Shown piece after piece: positions 8,442 to 16,346 of a stretch of DNA of 64,000 nt. Numbering within the stretch: the stretch's first letter is position 1; each line of letters begins with the position of its first letter. The position numbers and the translations under genes were made by a program. The stretch covers positions 372,001 to 436,000 of the forward strand of contig NZ_BQYM01000001.1 in NCBI RefSeq assembly GCF_026008515.1. The letters are read 5' to 3'. The notes below the pieces were generated by a model. It was not told where the DNA came from. It made no database searches and saw only the letters and a program-made list of their open reading frames with translations. Source of the DNA: Hoyosella levis. GTDB taxonomy: Bacteria; Actinomycetota; Actinomycetes; Mycobacteriales; Mycobacteriaceae.

Positions 8442-8565
8442 GCCCCCGTGCTTTCGCCCTCGGGCGGCCCGCTTTCAGCCAGCGCGCTGCGGGCGGCCCA
8501 GCCTCGCGCATGTGACTTCCGTCACCATCCCTCGACACAAGCCTGGTTGAATGCTTGACTAGTTT

Positions 8566-8583
8566 TAGTTGCTCGCGCAACTA
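8566..8583. promoter_or_regulatory. Inverted repeat in front of the second YceI gene, candidate operator
   Basis: TAGTTGC-TCGC-GCAACTA is a perfect 7-4-7 inverted repeat, preceded by GACTAGTTT and followed by CTTGCAT. The TAGTTGC half-site and the ACTAGTT core also occur upstream of the first pirin gene (2104-2116), suggesting one regulator for both genes. Confidence 0.5.
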
Positions 8584-8616
8584 CTTGCATTGATTCCACG
8601 CTTTCAAGGAGCCACC

Positions 8617-9168
8617 ATGACCACCGCCGTCACCACCCTGCCCGACCTCACCACCGGAACCTGGACCATCGACCCCGTCCACTCCACCGTGTCGTTCAGC
8701 GTCCGCCACCTCATGGTCAGCAAGGTCCGCGGCGAGTTCACCGAGTTCTCCGGCGAGCTCGAGGTCGCCGAGGACGGCACCCCGGCCGTCACCGCGCACA
8801 TCGCTGTCGCCTCCGTCACCACCAAGAACAAGCAGCGCGACGAGCACCTCGCCACTGCCGACTTCTTCGACTCCGCCAACAACCCGACCGCGACGTTCGC
8901 CTCCACCGGGCTCCGCGGCGACGGCGATGAGCTGTACCTCGACGGCAACTTCACCCTCCGCGGCGTGACCAAGCCCGTCAGCCTGGCCCTCGAGTTCAAC
9001 GGCGTCAGCCCCGGCATGGGCCAGGGCGAGGTCGCCGGCTTCGAGGCCAGCACCACCATCAACCGCAAGGACTTCGGCCTCAGCTTCGACGCCCCACTCG
9101 AGAACGGCGGCGCCGTGGTGGGCGACAAGGTCACCATCACTCTCGACATCGAGGCCGTGAAGCAGTAG
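8617..9168 (+). CDS. YceI family protein (second copy)
   Basis: 183 residues with a textbook YceI pattern: GTWTIDPVHSTVSFSVRHLMVSKVRGEF at the N-terminus (PVHS and the RHL...V.G.F signature), KNKQRDEHLATADFFDSANNPTATF in the middle, and the closing LRGVTKPVSLALEF and INRKDFGLSFDA strands. No signal peptide, so probably cytoplasmic; family members bind polyisoprenoids or fatty acyl compounds. The ATG at 8617 follows CAAGGAG, so the longer open frame upstream is not used. An inverted repeat lies 33 bp upstream and a strong hairpin follows the stop. Confidence 0.92.
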   Translation: MTTAVTTLPDLTTGTWTIDPVHSTVSFSVRHLMVSKVRGEFTEFSGELEVAEDGTPAVTAHIAVASVTTKNKQRDEHLATADFFDSANNPTATFASTGLRGDGDELYLDGNFTLRGVTKPVSLALEFNGVSPGMGQGEVAGFEASTTINRKDFGLSFDAPLENGGAVVGDKVTITLDIEAVKQ

Positions 9169-9188
9169 CACACCTCCTGCTGCCACCC

Positions 9189-9232
9189 CTGGTCCCGCGT
9201 GCCACCACCCCGGCGCGCGGGACCAGTTGTTT
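9189..9232 (+). terminator. Rho-independent-type terminator after yceI
   Basis: Perfect 11-bp stem (CTGGTCCCGCG with CGCGGGACCAG), loop of 16 bases, followed by TTGTTTT. Confidence 0.75.
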
Positions 9233-9278
9233 TCGCTAGGCGAGCTGCCCGGCAGGCACGGTCACCAGGCAGCAACGG

Positions 9279-10265
9279 TCACGCGACTGCCGTCGCCAGC
9301 ACGTCGCGCTCGAGCCGCTGGTAGCTCGTTTCCATGCCATCGGTCATGCCGGTCCCGAGGACCATGTCGCGCAGCTCGACGCTCGGATACGTGATGACCA
9401 GCGTCATCAGCGTGCCACCCTCCACAGTCGCGAGGGTCATCTCGTTGACCGTGCCGTCCCCGGGCATTCCGATCATCCGCTCGGTGGTCACCATGCGGTG
9501 CGGCGGAGCCGACTCGAGCAGCTCGCCCTCGAACCCAAACTTGCTCTCGTCGTTCCCGGCCTCTTCCCATTCGTACCGGTAGCTCTCGCCGACCCTCTCC
9601 GCGACCTCGCACACCGGCATCGTCCAGCCTTCGGGGCCGAGCATCCACTGCCGCAGGAGGCTCACGTCGGTGTGCGCGCGCCAGACGTCCTCGATCGGGC
9701 CACGGATGACCCTGCTGATGCGTACCTTCGTGTCGCTGAGGATCGTGGTGCCGGTCGCTCGGCCAGCGGCGAAGGACGAGAGGTCGTCGAGGATGGCGTC
9801 GATCTGGCCCATCGCTTCCCTCATGCCTTCGTCCATGCCCATCTCGAGGAGCTTCTCGAGCTCGGCGAGCGAGTCGAACTGGCTCACGGTGGTGACCCGG
9901 GATCCCGCGTCGGTGCCTTCGAAGGTGAATCGCATTCGCACGGCGGGCAGATCACTGTTGGGGCTGCCGTCCGCGTGGGCGAATCGGTCGCGCACTTCGA
10001 ATGATTGCTGTGGCTGCACGGAATCCCATTCCCACAAACCGTGGTAGGTCTCCCCTTCGGGCCCGGTCATCGAGTACACCGATCGGCCACCGGGCGCGGC
10101 ATCGTGGCGGGTGAACTGCGCGGGGTAGGCCGGTGGCCCCCAGAAGCGCTCGATCTGCCGCGGGTCGGTGTAGGCGTCCCACAGGCGCGCGAGCGGAGCC
10201 GCGAAGTCGGCGACGACGGTCATCGTGAGGGCTTCCGGGTCGCGGGTTACAGATGTGACGGGCAT
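9279..10265 (-). CDS. Two-domain AHSA1/SRPBCC protein
   Basis: 328 residues made of two tandem AHSA1-type START domains. The first has FAAPLARLWDAYTDPRQIERFWGPP (about 19-43) and ends in the helix with MGMDEGMREAMGQ; the second begins RVIRGPIEDVWRAHTDVSLLRQW and ends MTDGMETSYQRLERDV. Both keep the xPxxxxWxAxTDpxxxxxW start of the family. ATG chosen because GAGGCAAAG lies just upstream. It sits 28 bp behind an ArsR regulator on the same strand, the common ArsR-AHSA1 pairing in actinobacteria; the ligand is unknown. Confidence 0.88.
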   Translation of the reverse strand: MPVTSVTRDPEALTMTVVADFAAPLARLWDAYTDPRQIERFWGPPAYPAQFTRHDAAPGGRSVYSMTGPEGETYHGLWEWDSVQPQQSFEVRDRFAHADGSPNSDLPAVRMRFTFEGTDAGSRVTTVSQFDSLAELEKLLEMGMDEGMREAMGQIDAILDDLSSFAAGRATGTTILSDTKVRISRVIRGPIEDVWRAHTDVSLLRQWMLGPEGWTMPVCEVAERVGESYRYEWEEAGNDESKFGFEGELLESAPPHRMVTTERMIGMPGDGTVNEMTLATVEGGTLMTLVITYPSVELRDMVLGTGMTDGMETSYQRLERDVLATAVA

Positions 10266-10293
10266 GGCTTTGCCTCTCGGTTCGAGTTGATCA

Positions 10294-10647
10294 TTAGGTG
10301 TCGGCGGCGAGGAGCGCATCGAGTCGCGCGACGCGGCCCCGCCAGATCTGTTCGTACCGGTCGAGCAGCATCTGTGCCCGCCGGATTGCCTCGGGGTTGC
10401 CGCGGACTTGCCGCTCGCGGCCCTTCGGATGCTTGGTCACCAGCCCAGCTCCTTCCAGGACGGCGACGTGCTTCTGCACAGCGGCGAACGACATGTCGTA
10501 ATCCGCAGCGAGTTCCGAGACTGTCGCCTCTCCGGCGAGAGTCCGGCGCAGGATGTCGCGGCGCGTCGCGTCGGCGAGGGCCCGGAAGATCCGGTCGACC
10601 TCGCCATCGGTGAGCTCAGCGGAATCTGCGTCCGTATATACAACCAT
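10294..10647 (-). CDS. ArsR family winged-helix regulator
   Basis: 117 residues from the ATG at 10647 (121 from one at 10659). The winged helix is clear: VDRIFRALADATRRDILRRTL, VSELAADYDMSFAAVQKHVAVLEGAGLV and the wing KHPKGRERQVRGN. There is no CxC metal site, so this belongs to the non-metal ArsR subgroup found beside AHSA1 proteins. The candidate operator covers both possible start codons, which implies a leaderless or nearly leaderless transcript and tight autorepression. The gene is divergent from an acyl-CoA dehydrogenase. Confidence 0.88.
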   Translation of the reverse strand: MVVYTDADSAELTDGEVDRIFRALADATRRDILRRTLAGEATVSELAADYDMSFAAVQKHVAVLEGAGLVTKHPKGRERQVRGNPEAIRRAQMLLDRYEQIWRGRVARLDALLAADT

Positions 10648-10656
10648 ACGGTTGTA
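10639..10656. promoter_or_regulatory. ArsR operator candidate
   Basis: TACAACC-ATAC-GGTTGTA, a perfect 7-4-7 inverted repeat. It contains the ATG at 10647 of the arsR gene and ends 3 bp short of the alternative ATG at 10659. Confidence 0.65.
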
Positions 10657-10888
10657 CATTACTCCGTTGCTGGGATTTCGCAATACCCAGGCGCCGCGGG
10701 AACACCGGAAGGCGGCAGCACCACGAATGCCCCACCGGCTCCGCGCCGGGGCGAGTGCCGTAGCGCCGGGTACCAGCGCTTTCGTGGGACATCGCGTCCC
10801 GGCGTGTGCTCTGGCACGCAGGCGCGGCGGAGGCATAGTCTCGGAGGACAAGCCAAGCAATGCTCCGTTCGAGACCAAGGCAGGTACC

Positions 10889-12604
10889 GTGCCCTCCCCC
10901 GACCTTCTGCTGCACCCGCACAGCTACGACCCCGCGCACTTCGACGCCGAGACCCGCGAGCTGCTCGCCGCGACGATCGACTGGTTCGAGTCCCGCGGCC
11001 TGGGCAAGCTGACCGAGGATTTTCACGATCACGTCTTCTACCAGGAGTTCCTCGACTTCGTCGCCGAGAAGCAACTGTTCGCGAAGTTCCTCACCCCCGC
11101 CGGCCAGGAGGGCGCCGCGCCGGGAGCCCGCTGGGACACCGCCCGCGTCGCCGCGCTGTCAGAGATCCTCGGGTTCTACGGGTTGAACTACTGGTACCCC
11201 TGGCAGGTGACCGCGCTCGGCCTCGGACCGGTCTGGCAGAGCAACAATTCCTCGGCCCGCCAGATCACTGCCGAATCCCTCGCCAGCGGCGAGGTTGCCG
11301 CGTTCGGGCTGTCCGACAAGGACCACGGCGCTGACGTCTACTCCACGGACATGCGGCTCACCGCCACCGAGGACGGCTACCGGGCCAACGGCGGCAAGTA
11401 CTACATCGGTAACGGCAACTGCGCCCGCACGGTCTCGGTGTTCGGCCGCATCGACCAGGCCGATGGCGGGCACGAGTATGTCTTCTTCCGCGCCGACTCC
11501 TCGCATCCCGCGTTCGAGCTGATCAAGAACATCGTGCCCTCGCAGATGTATGTGGCCGCGTTCCAGCTCAACGACTACCCGGTTCGCGAGGAGGACATCC
11601 TCCACCGTGGCGACGATGCGTTCTCCGCCGCGATGAACACCGTCAACGTCGGCAAGTTCAACCTGTGCTTCGGCGGAATCGGCATGGCCACCCACGCGTT
11701 CTACGAGGCCATCACCCACGCCTCCAACCGCGTCCTCTACGGCGCCGCGGTGACCACCATGCCGCATGTTCGGGCCGCGTTCGTCGAGGCGTACGCCCGA
11801 TTGATCGGTGGGCGCCTGTTCTCGGACCGGGCGATCGACTACTTCCGCGAGGCCAGCGCCGATGATCGCCGCTACCTGCTCTACAACGCCGTCACCAAGA
11901 TGAAGGTGACCACCGAGTCGGAGAAGGTCATCGGCCTGCTCGGGGACATCGTGGCGGCCAAGAGCTTCGAGAAGGACAACTTCATCACCATCGCCGCCAA
12001 TGACGTGCGCGGCCTGCCCAAGCTCGAGGGCACCGTCGCGGTGAACCTCGCGCTGATCAACAAGTTCATGGCTGCCTACCTGTTCCAGCCCGCCGATCTG
12101 CCCGAGGTGCCCACGCGCCGCGATGCCGCCAACGACAGCTTCCTGTTCAACCAGGGCCCCGCCCGGGGTTTGTCGAAGGTGCGGTTCCATGACTGGAACA
12201 GCGAGTTCGAGGCCGCTTCGCGCATCCCGAACGTCGCGGTGTTCCGCGAGCAGATCACCGAGTTCCTCGCGCTGCTCACCGAGGCCACGCCATCGGCCGA
12301 CCAGATCAAGGACATGAACTTCATGCTCGAGGTCGGCCAATTGTTCACCCAGATCGTCTACGGCCACCTCATCCTCGAGCAGGCCCGCATCGAAGGCATC
12401 GAGGACGCTCTCATCGATCAGATCTTCACCACGATCGTCCGGGACTTCTCCAGCTACGCGGTGGCCCTGTACTCCAAGCCGCTCGCGACCGACGATCAGC
12501 AGAAGCGCATGATCGCTGCGATCCGTCGTCCCGCGGACAGCGATGACAGCTCCACGTGGGATGCCGTCGCCAGCATGTCCGATAGCTACACGATGAACCC
12601 GTAG
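10889..12604 (+). CDS. Acyl-CoA dehydrogenase family protein (long form)
   Basis: 571 residues, longer than ordinary FadE enzymes (about 380) and close to the ~600-residue ACAD branch with an extra C-terminal helical region. The flavin/substrate region is visible: AFGLSDKDHGADVYSTDMRL, GYRANGGKYYIGNGNCARTVSVFGR and the helical CFGGIGMATHAFYEAITHASNRVLYG. It would oxidise an acyl-CoA at the alpha-beta bond; the substrate cannot be told. I chose GTG at 10889 because AAGGCAGG lies just upstream; the open frame extends further but runs into the arsR promoter. A perfect 13-bp hairpin follows. Confidence 0.87.
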   Translation: MPSPDLLLHPHSYDPAHFDAETRELLAATIDWFESRGLGKLTEDFHDHVFYQEFLDFVAEKQLFAKFLTPAGQEGAAPGARWDTARVAALSEILGFYGLNYWYPWQVTALGLGPVWQSNNSSARQITAESLASGEVAAFGLSDKDHGADVYSTDMRLTATEDGYRANGGKYYIGNGNCARTVSVFGRIDQADGGHEYVFFRADSSHPAFELIKNIVPSQMYVAAFQLNDYPVREEDILHRGDDAFSAAMNTVNVGKFNLCFGGIGMATHAFYEAITHASNRVLYGAAVTTMPHVRAAFVEAYARLIGGRLFSDRAIDYFREASADDRRYLLYNAVTKMKVTTESEKVIGLLGDIVAAKSFEKDNFITIAANDVRGLPKLEGTVAVNLALINKFMAAYLFQPADLPEVPTRRDAANDSFLFNQGPARGLSKVRFHDWNSEFEAASRIPNVAVFREQITEFLALLTEATPSADQIKDMNFMLEVGQLFTQIVYGHLILEQARIEGIEDALIDQIFTTIVRDFSSYAVALYSKPLATDDQQKRMIAAIRRPADSDDSSTWDAVASMSDSYTMNP

Positions 12605-12620
12605 CGTCTCCAGCCCTGAT

Positions 12621-12656
12621 GAGCGGGAGGGAAGCCACCTGGTTTCCCTCCCGCTC
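12621..12656 (+). terminator. Terminator after the acyl-CoA dehydrogenase
   Basis: Perfect 13-bp stem (GAGCGGGAGGGAA with TTCCCTCCCGCTC) around a short loop, 17 bp after the stop codon. Confidence 0.8.
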
Positions 12657-12717
12657 CATTTCCCAGGCGCCAGGTTCTGGCGACATGCTCGGCCTGGGGT
12701 GATTGATCGGCCTGGGT

Positions 12718-12742
12718 GGTTAAGCCGCCTGCCCGGGGGTAT
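12718..12742 (+). promoter_or_regulatory. Possible SigB/SigF-type promoter of the DUF4383 gene
   Basis: GGTTA and GGGTAT separated by 14 bases, close to the actinobacterial general-stress consensus GGTTT-N15-17-GGGTA. The match is weaker and one base shorter than the site before the neighbouring hemerythrin gene. Confidence 0.35.
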
Positions 12743-12801
12743 TCACGGTTCGGCGCCCCCCGCGCCCCTCCACGGGGCGCCGCCAACCAGGAAGGACCAT
12801 C

Positions 12802-13281
12802 ATGGTCTCCCACGAAGCACACCACCGGCCCACCAATGCATTTGCCCCCGTCCAGGTCGGCGCCGCCATTGTGGGCGCAGCATTCCTGCTCGCGGGCATC
12901 GCCGGCTTCATCCCCGGCGTGACCAGCGACTTCGACACCCTTCAGTTCGCTGGGCACGAGTCGGAGGCCGCCCTCCTCGGCGTGTTCCAGGTCTCCATCC
13001 TGCACAACCTGGTGCACCTGGCGTTCGGCGTCGCCGGGCTCGCCCTCTCCCGCACCGCGAGCGCTGCCCGGATGTACCTCCTGGGCGGCGGGGTGATCTA
13101 CCTGCTGCTTGCTGTGTACGGGGCAGTGATCGACTACTCCAGCGAGGCCAACTTCGTGCCCCTCAACACGGCCGACAACTGGCTCCACCTGGGGCTGGGC
13201 CTAGGAATGCTGGCCCTGGGGCTGCTGCTGCCGCGCCTGGGCCACCACACCCCTGCGGGACATTCCAGCGCCACCGCCTGA
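12802..13281 (+). CDS. DUF4383 membrane protein
   Basis: 159 residues with four predicted transmembrane helices (about 15-36, 61-82, 92-114 and 127-148) and the family signature HNLVHLAFGVAGLALSRT between helices 2 and 3. DUF4383 proteins are small actinobacterial membrane proteins of unknown function, often found with stress genes. GGAAGGA precedes the ATG. It is convergent with a hemerythrin gene, and both have stress-type promoter motifs upstream. Confidence 0.85.
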   Translation: MVSHEAHHRPTNAFAPVQVGAAIVGAAFLLAGIAGFIPGVTSDFDTLQFAGHESEAALLGVFQVSILHNLVHLAFGVAGLALSRTASAARMYLLGGGVIYLLLAVYGAVIDYSSEANFVPLNTADNWLHLGLGLGMLALGLLLPRLGHHTPAGHSSATA

Positions 13282-13294
13282 CCGTCGCGCTCAT

Positions 13295-13331
13295 CCCGGG
13301 AGCGAGGGCGCGCCCCGCCCCCGCTCCTGGG
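13295..13331. terminator. Hairpin between convergent DUF4383 and hemerythrin genes
   Basis: CCCGGGAGCG pairs with CGCTCCTGGG (one G-T pair), with an inner GGGCG/CGCCC extension. Probably a shared terminator; there is no clear T-run. Confidence 0.5.
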
Positions 13332-13413
13332 AGGAGCAGAGCAACTACGCCACCAGCCTGTGGCATCCGTGCCGATTCAATGCCCGTGCCGATTGGCGCG
13401 CCGTCAGCCGCGT

Positions 13414-13914
13414 TCAGTTGGTGACAGCATCGAGCGCCTTCTTCAGCGCGGACGGCTGCGCCGGCGAGCGGGGCGCCTTGTCCCTCATCGCGAGCATCTC
13501 CTTGCCGATCTCCTGGAGCGGCTTGCGGCCCAGCGCCTCGCGGACGCGAGGGAACCACTCGTTCTCCTCCTCGTCGATGTGGTGGGTGACGTTCTCGATC
13601 AGCACCGTGGTCTTCGCGGTGAAGCGATCGCTATCGGAGTCGAGGATGGCCAGCTCTGCCACCAGCAGGTCCGCCACATGATGCTCCTCGTAGCTCTCGA
13701 GGATGTCGTCGCGCAATTCGGGGAGCAACTCGCTCACCCTGGGGTACATAGACTCGTTCTCGAGATAGGTGTGGACAGTCAGCGCCTCGATGATCTTTCG
13801 GACGATCTGCCCCTTGCGGACATGGGCTTTCGGACCCGCTGCCTCGAACTCGCGGAACAGCTTCTTGATCTGCTTGTGGTCCTGCTTGAGCAGGACAATG
13901 GCGTCGGTGGACAT
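13414..13914 (-). CDS. Hemerythrin domain-containing protein
   Basis: 166 residues, four-helix bundle of the HHE/hemerythrin class. Candidate iron ligands: H in LLKQDHKQIKKLF, H and E in ALTVHTYLENESMYPRV, H-H in ESYEEHHVADLL and H-H...E in ENVTHHIDEEENEWFP. Such actinobacterial proteins sense or handle oxygen, NO or peroxide. ATG at 13914 preceded by AGGAG; an in-frame upstream ATG lacks a ribosome-binding site. A good SigB/SigF-type promoter lies about 120 bp upstream, so expression in general stress is likely. Confidence 0.9.
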   Translation of the reverse strand: MSTDAIVLLKQDHKQIKKLFREFEAAGPKAHVRKGQIVRKIIEALTVHTYLENESMYPRVSELLPELRDDILESYEEHHVADLLVAELAILDSDSDRFTAKTTVLIENVTHHIDEEENEWFPRVREALGRKPLQEIGKEMLAMRDKAPRSPAQPSALKKALDAVTN

Positions 13915-14030
13915 AGCAAGCTCCTGGGGTGTCGCGTGGGGTGCCTTCGAGGCGCGCCGTCGGTCGGGATCGCTGACCAGGGGCACGGCTCGGTGGGCGC
14001 GGCTCGCCATTGAGCTGCCCTGCTAGGGAC

Positions 14031-14055
14031 TACCCTCGGCGCCAAGCGGCAAACC
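14031..14055 (-). promoter_or_regulatory. SigB/SigF-type promoter of the hemerythrin gene
   Basis: On the minus strand GGTTT and GGGTA stand 15 bases apart, matching the actinobacterial general-stress sigma consensus exactly. Confidence 0.6.
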
Positions 14056-14274
14056 AACCGGCCCACGCTCGAGCACTCGGCATCCTCGCCCCGGACCCCT
14101 TATCGAAAACCCCCGTTTACCTGCAGTTAAACGAGTATCGACCAGGCGACAAACCGGTCAAGGAAGCGCATCCTTTGCTGCGACTAGCTCACCAATCCGG
14201 CTGTGGCTCAATACAAATAGGGGCAGCGCGTCACTCCCCAGCCCGGCGCGCACCCTACGAACCAAGGATGCACC

Positions 14275-14508
14275 ATGCTCGAGCAGATCCTCACCGCCCT
14301 GATCGGTGACTCCAGCTACTACGCCGCCCTCGGAGAGTTCCTCACCGGCATCGGCGACATGAACGCGGGACAGGCCGAGCTCATTGGCGTGCTCCAGGGC
14401 ACCCAGGAGATCGGCCAGGAGTGGGACGCCGAGGCCGGCCAGTGGGTCGACGTCGAGCAGTCCTTCTACCAGCCCGTCTTCCCCTGGAACCCCGCCGACC
14501 GCCCCTGA
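14275..14508 (+). CDS. Small acidic protein of unknown function (77 aa)
   Basis: I do not recognise this protein. It has a mildly hydrophobic N-terminal helix (LEQILTALIG), no signal peptide, no cysteine, and a C-terminus rich in Trp and Pro (QPVFPWNPADRP). AAGGATG stands before the ATG and a very strong terminator follows 12 bp after the stop, so it is a real monocistronic unit. Upstream, CGTTTA and TAAACG form an inverted repeat around 14110-14130. The size, acidity and lack of a signal peptide recall the short helical PorA/PorH-type porins of corynebacteria, but there is no sequence match I can point to. Confidence 0.7.
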   Translation: MLEQILTALIGDSSYYAALGEFLTGIGDMNAGQAELIGVLQGTQEIGQEWDAEAGQWVDVEQSFYQPVFPWNPADRP

Positions 14509-14520
14509 CCCTCCCCAACG

Positions 14521-14553
14521 CAGTGGCCCCGTGGATGATCCACGGGGCCACTG
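14521..14553 (+). terminator. Strong terminator after the 77-aa gene
   Basis: Perfect 15-bp stem (CAGTGGCCCCGTGGA with its complement) around a TGA loop, followed by GCCTTTCC. Confidence 0.85.
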
Positions 14554-14613
14554 GCCTTTCCTGGCCTGGACTGGCCCAGTCTCGACTTGCCCGGCCTGGC
14601 CTGGCCCCATTGA

Positions 14614-15444
14614 TCAGCCTTGCTTGGGCTCCATCAGCGGTGCCCCGATGACCCCCATGGTCTGGGCGGCGCCACCAAGAACCCATCCCCCATCGGCGGG
14701 CAGCACGACGCCCGTCACATAGCTAGCAAGCGGGGACGCGAGGAAGCGGCACACATTGGCGACATCCCGTGGGGTGCCATAGCGGCGCAAGGGGACGCTA
14801 TTGGTGACCAGATCGCGCGCCTCGTCGGTGGGAGCAAGGCGGGACATGCCCTCGGTGCCATCGATCGGACCCGGGATGACGCCGTTCACCCGCACCCCAG
14901 ACGGTCCCCATTCGAGAGCGAGGGTGCGGGTGAGCATGTCCACTCCCGCTTTGGCCGCGCAGACGTGCGCCTGGGTGATCGTGGGCAGTTCCGACTGCGG
15001 CGCGGAGATGTTGATGACGGATGCGCCCGGGCGGCGCAGGAACTGGAAGCCCGCGCGCAGCACGTTGAAGGTGCCCAGCAGATCGATGTCGACGACGGAC
15101 TTGAACGCGTTGGCGGACATGTTGAGGGCTGCGACCGGGAAGTTGCCAGCGGCGCCGGATATGAGCACGTCGATGGGCCCGAGCGCGTCGGCCGCGGTCG
15201 CCAGGGCTTCCTCGGTGGCGGCGTAGTCCCGCACATCAGCGGCGGCCCCGAACGCGGCGACGCCGAACTCCTTCAGGTTCGCCACGGTCGCGTCGACCTT
15301 GTCCTGGGAACGGCTCTGCACCGCGATGTTCGCGCCCGCGCGGGCAAAGTCCTCAGCGATTCCAAGATTGATGCCGCTGGTTCCCCCGGCCACGAAGACG
15401 ACCTTGCCGCGCAGGTCGAGGGTCTCGATGAAGTCACTGCTCAT
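14614..15444 (-). CDS. SDR oxidoreductase, 2,4-dienoyl-CoA reductase-like
   Basis: 276 residues. The NADP-binding Rossmann start is FVAGGTSGINLGIA and the structural motif is SGAAGN. The usual YxxxK is absent: the segment reads QAHVCAAKAGVDMLTR, followed by LEWGPSGVRVNGVIPGPIDGTEGMSRL. That is the pattern of peroxisomal-type 2,4-dienoyl-CoA reductases (DECR2), which keep the lysine but not the tyrosine. It probably reduces dienoyl-CoA intermediates in unsaturated fatty acid beta-oxidation, consistent with the crotonase gene immediately upstream on the same strand. Confidence 0.88.
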   Translation of the reverse strand: MSSDFIETLDLRGKVVFVAGGTSGINLGIAEDFARAGANIAVQSRSQDKVDATVANLKEFGVAAFGAAADVRDYAATEEALATAADALGPIDVLISGAAGNFPVAALNMSANAFKSVVDIDLLGTFNVLRAGFQFLRRPGASVINISAPQSELPTITQAHVCAAKAGVDMLTRTLALEWGPSGVRVNGVIPGPIDGTEGMSRLAPTDEARDLVTNSVPLRRYGTPRDVANVCRFLASPLASYVTGVVLPADGGWVLGGAAQTMGVIGAPLMEPKQG

Positions 15445-15471
15445 GGGTTTCCTTGAGGTCGCAGGGTTGAT

Positions 15472-15507
15472 GGTCGCAGAAGAGAAAGTCGCAGAAGAGA
15501 AGGTCGC
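15472..15507. repeat. Short tandem repeat between crotonase and SDR genes
   Basis: GTCGCAGAAGAGAA occurs twice in tandem (period 15), with further GTCGCAG units on both sides, in the 74-bp gap of the operon. Confidence 0.7.
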
Positions 15508-15518
15508 AGGGATCGGAT

Positions 15519-16283
15519 CTATCGCTCGAACCGGGGCGAGCGCTTGGCGAGGAACGCCGCGACGCCCTCGCGCCCGTCAGCGCTGCCTGCCGTGCGGGCG
15601 ATCGCTGAAGCCTCCGCGTCGAGATGCTCGTCGAGGGCATTGGTGTCGCTCGCGCGCAGCAGGCGCAGGATCTCGCTCGTCGCGGTGCGCGACGCGCCAG
15701 CAAGCTGCTCCGCGATGGCGCGCGCGTGCGGCACGACGGTTTCATCGGTATCGGTGACGTCACCAAGCAGCCCGAGGCGCTGCGCCTCGGTGCAATCGAG
15801 GAGCTGGTTGGCGAGGATGATGCGCGCGGCCTGGCGGTTCCCCACGATGCGGGGCAGGTTCCAGCTCAGCCCGCCATCGGTGGAGAAGCCAATCGTCGGA
15901 TATGCCGGGAGGAACCTCGTGCCTGGACCGCCCACGGCGAGCGTCGCGGCGCACGCGATGCTCATCCCCCCGCCCGCAGCGAAACCACGCACCGCAGCGA
16001 TCGAGGGCGCGTCAATGGCGCGCAGCGCGGAGATGAAGCGGTGGAACGGTGCAGCGATCTCCGCGAGATAGGCACCGGGGTCCTCCGCCGCGGCGAATGC
16101 CTTGACATCGCCGCCATTGCAGAACCCCATCCCGTCCGGGCCCTGCAGCAGGATTGCCCGGATGCTGTCGTCCTCGCGCAGCACGGTGGCGGCGTGGTCG
16201 AGCCCCGGGATGTCCAGGCTGCAACCCCGGTCCGGATCCGACACGATGACCGTGGCGATGCCACTCTCGATGGTGATGCTCAC
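15519..16283 (-). CDS. Enoyl-CoA hydratase/isomerase family protein
   Basis: 254 residues, crotonase fold. The two oxyanion-hole regions are GFCNGGDVKAF and RGFAAGGGMSIA; the loop GFSTDGGLSWNLPRIVG carries Asp-Gly-Gly where hydratases have one of the catalytic glutamates, a pattern more like PaaG-type isomerases. It is followed on the same strand, 74 bp later, by a 2,4-dienoyl-CoA reductase-like gene, suggesting joint action on unsaturated or branched acyl-CoA. The exact reaction cannot be fixed from sequence alone. Confidence 0.85.
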   Translation of the reverse strand: MSITIESGIATVIVSDPDRGCSLDIPGLDHAATVLREDDSIRAILLQGPDGMGFCNGGDVKAFAAAEDPGAYLAEIAAPFHRFISALRAIDAPSIAAVRGFAAGGGMSIACAATLAVGGPGTRFLPAYPTIGFSTDGGLSWNLPRIVGNRQAARIILANQLLDCTEAQRLGLLGDVTDTDETVVPHARAIAEQLAGASRTATSEILRLLRASDTNALDEHLDAEASAIARTAGSADGREGVAAFLAKRSPRFER

Positions 16284-16346
16284 CCAGTTGCCTCCTTGCT
16301 CGTCCCGCGTGGTGATCCTACGACCTCGGCAGCGCGCGTGGGCCTG

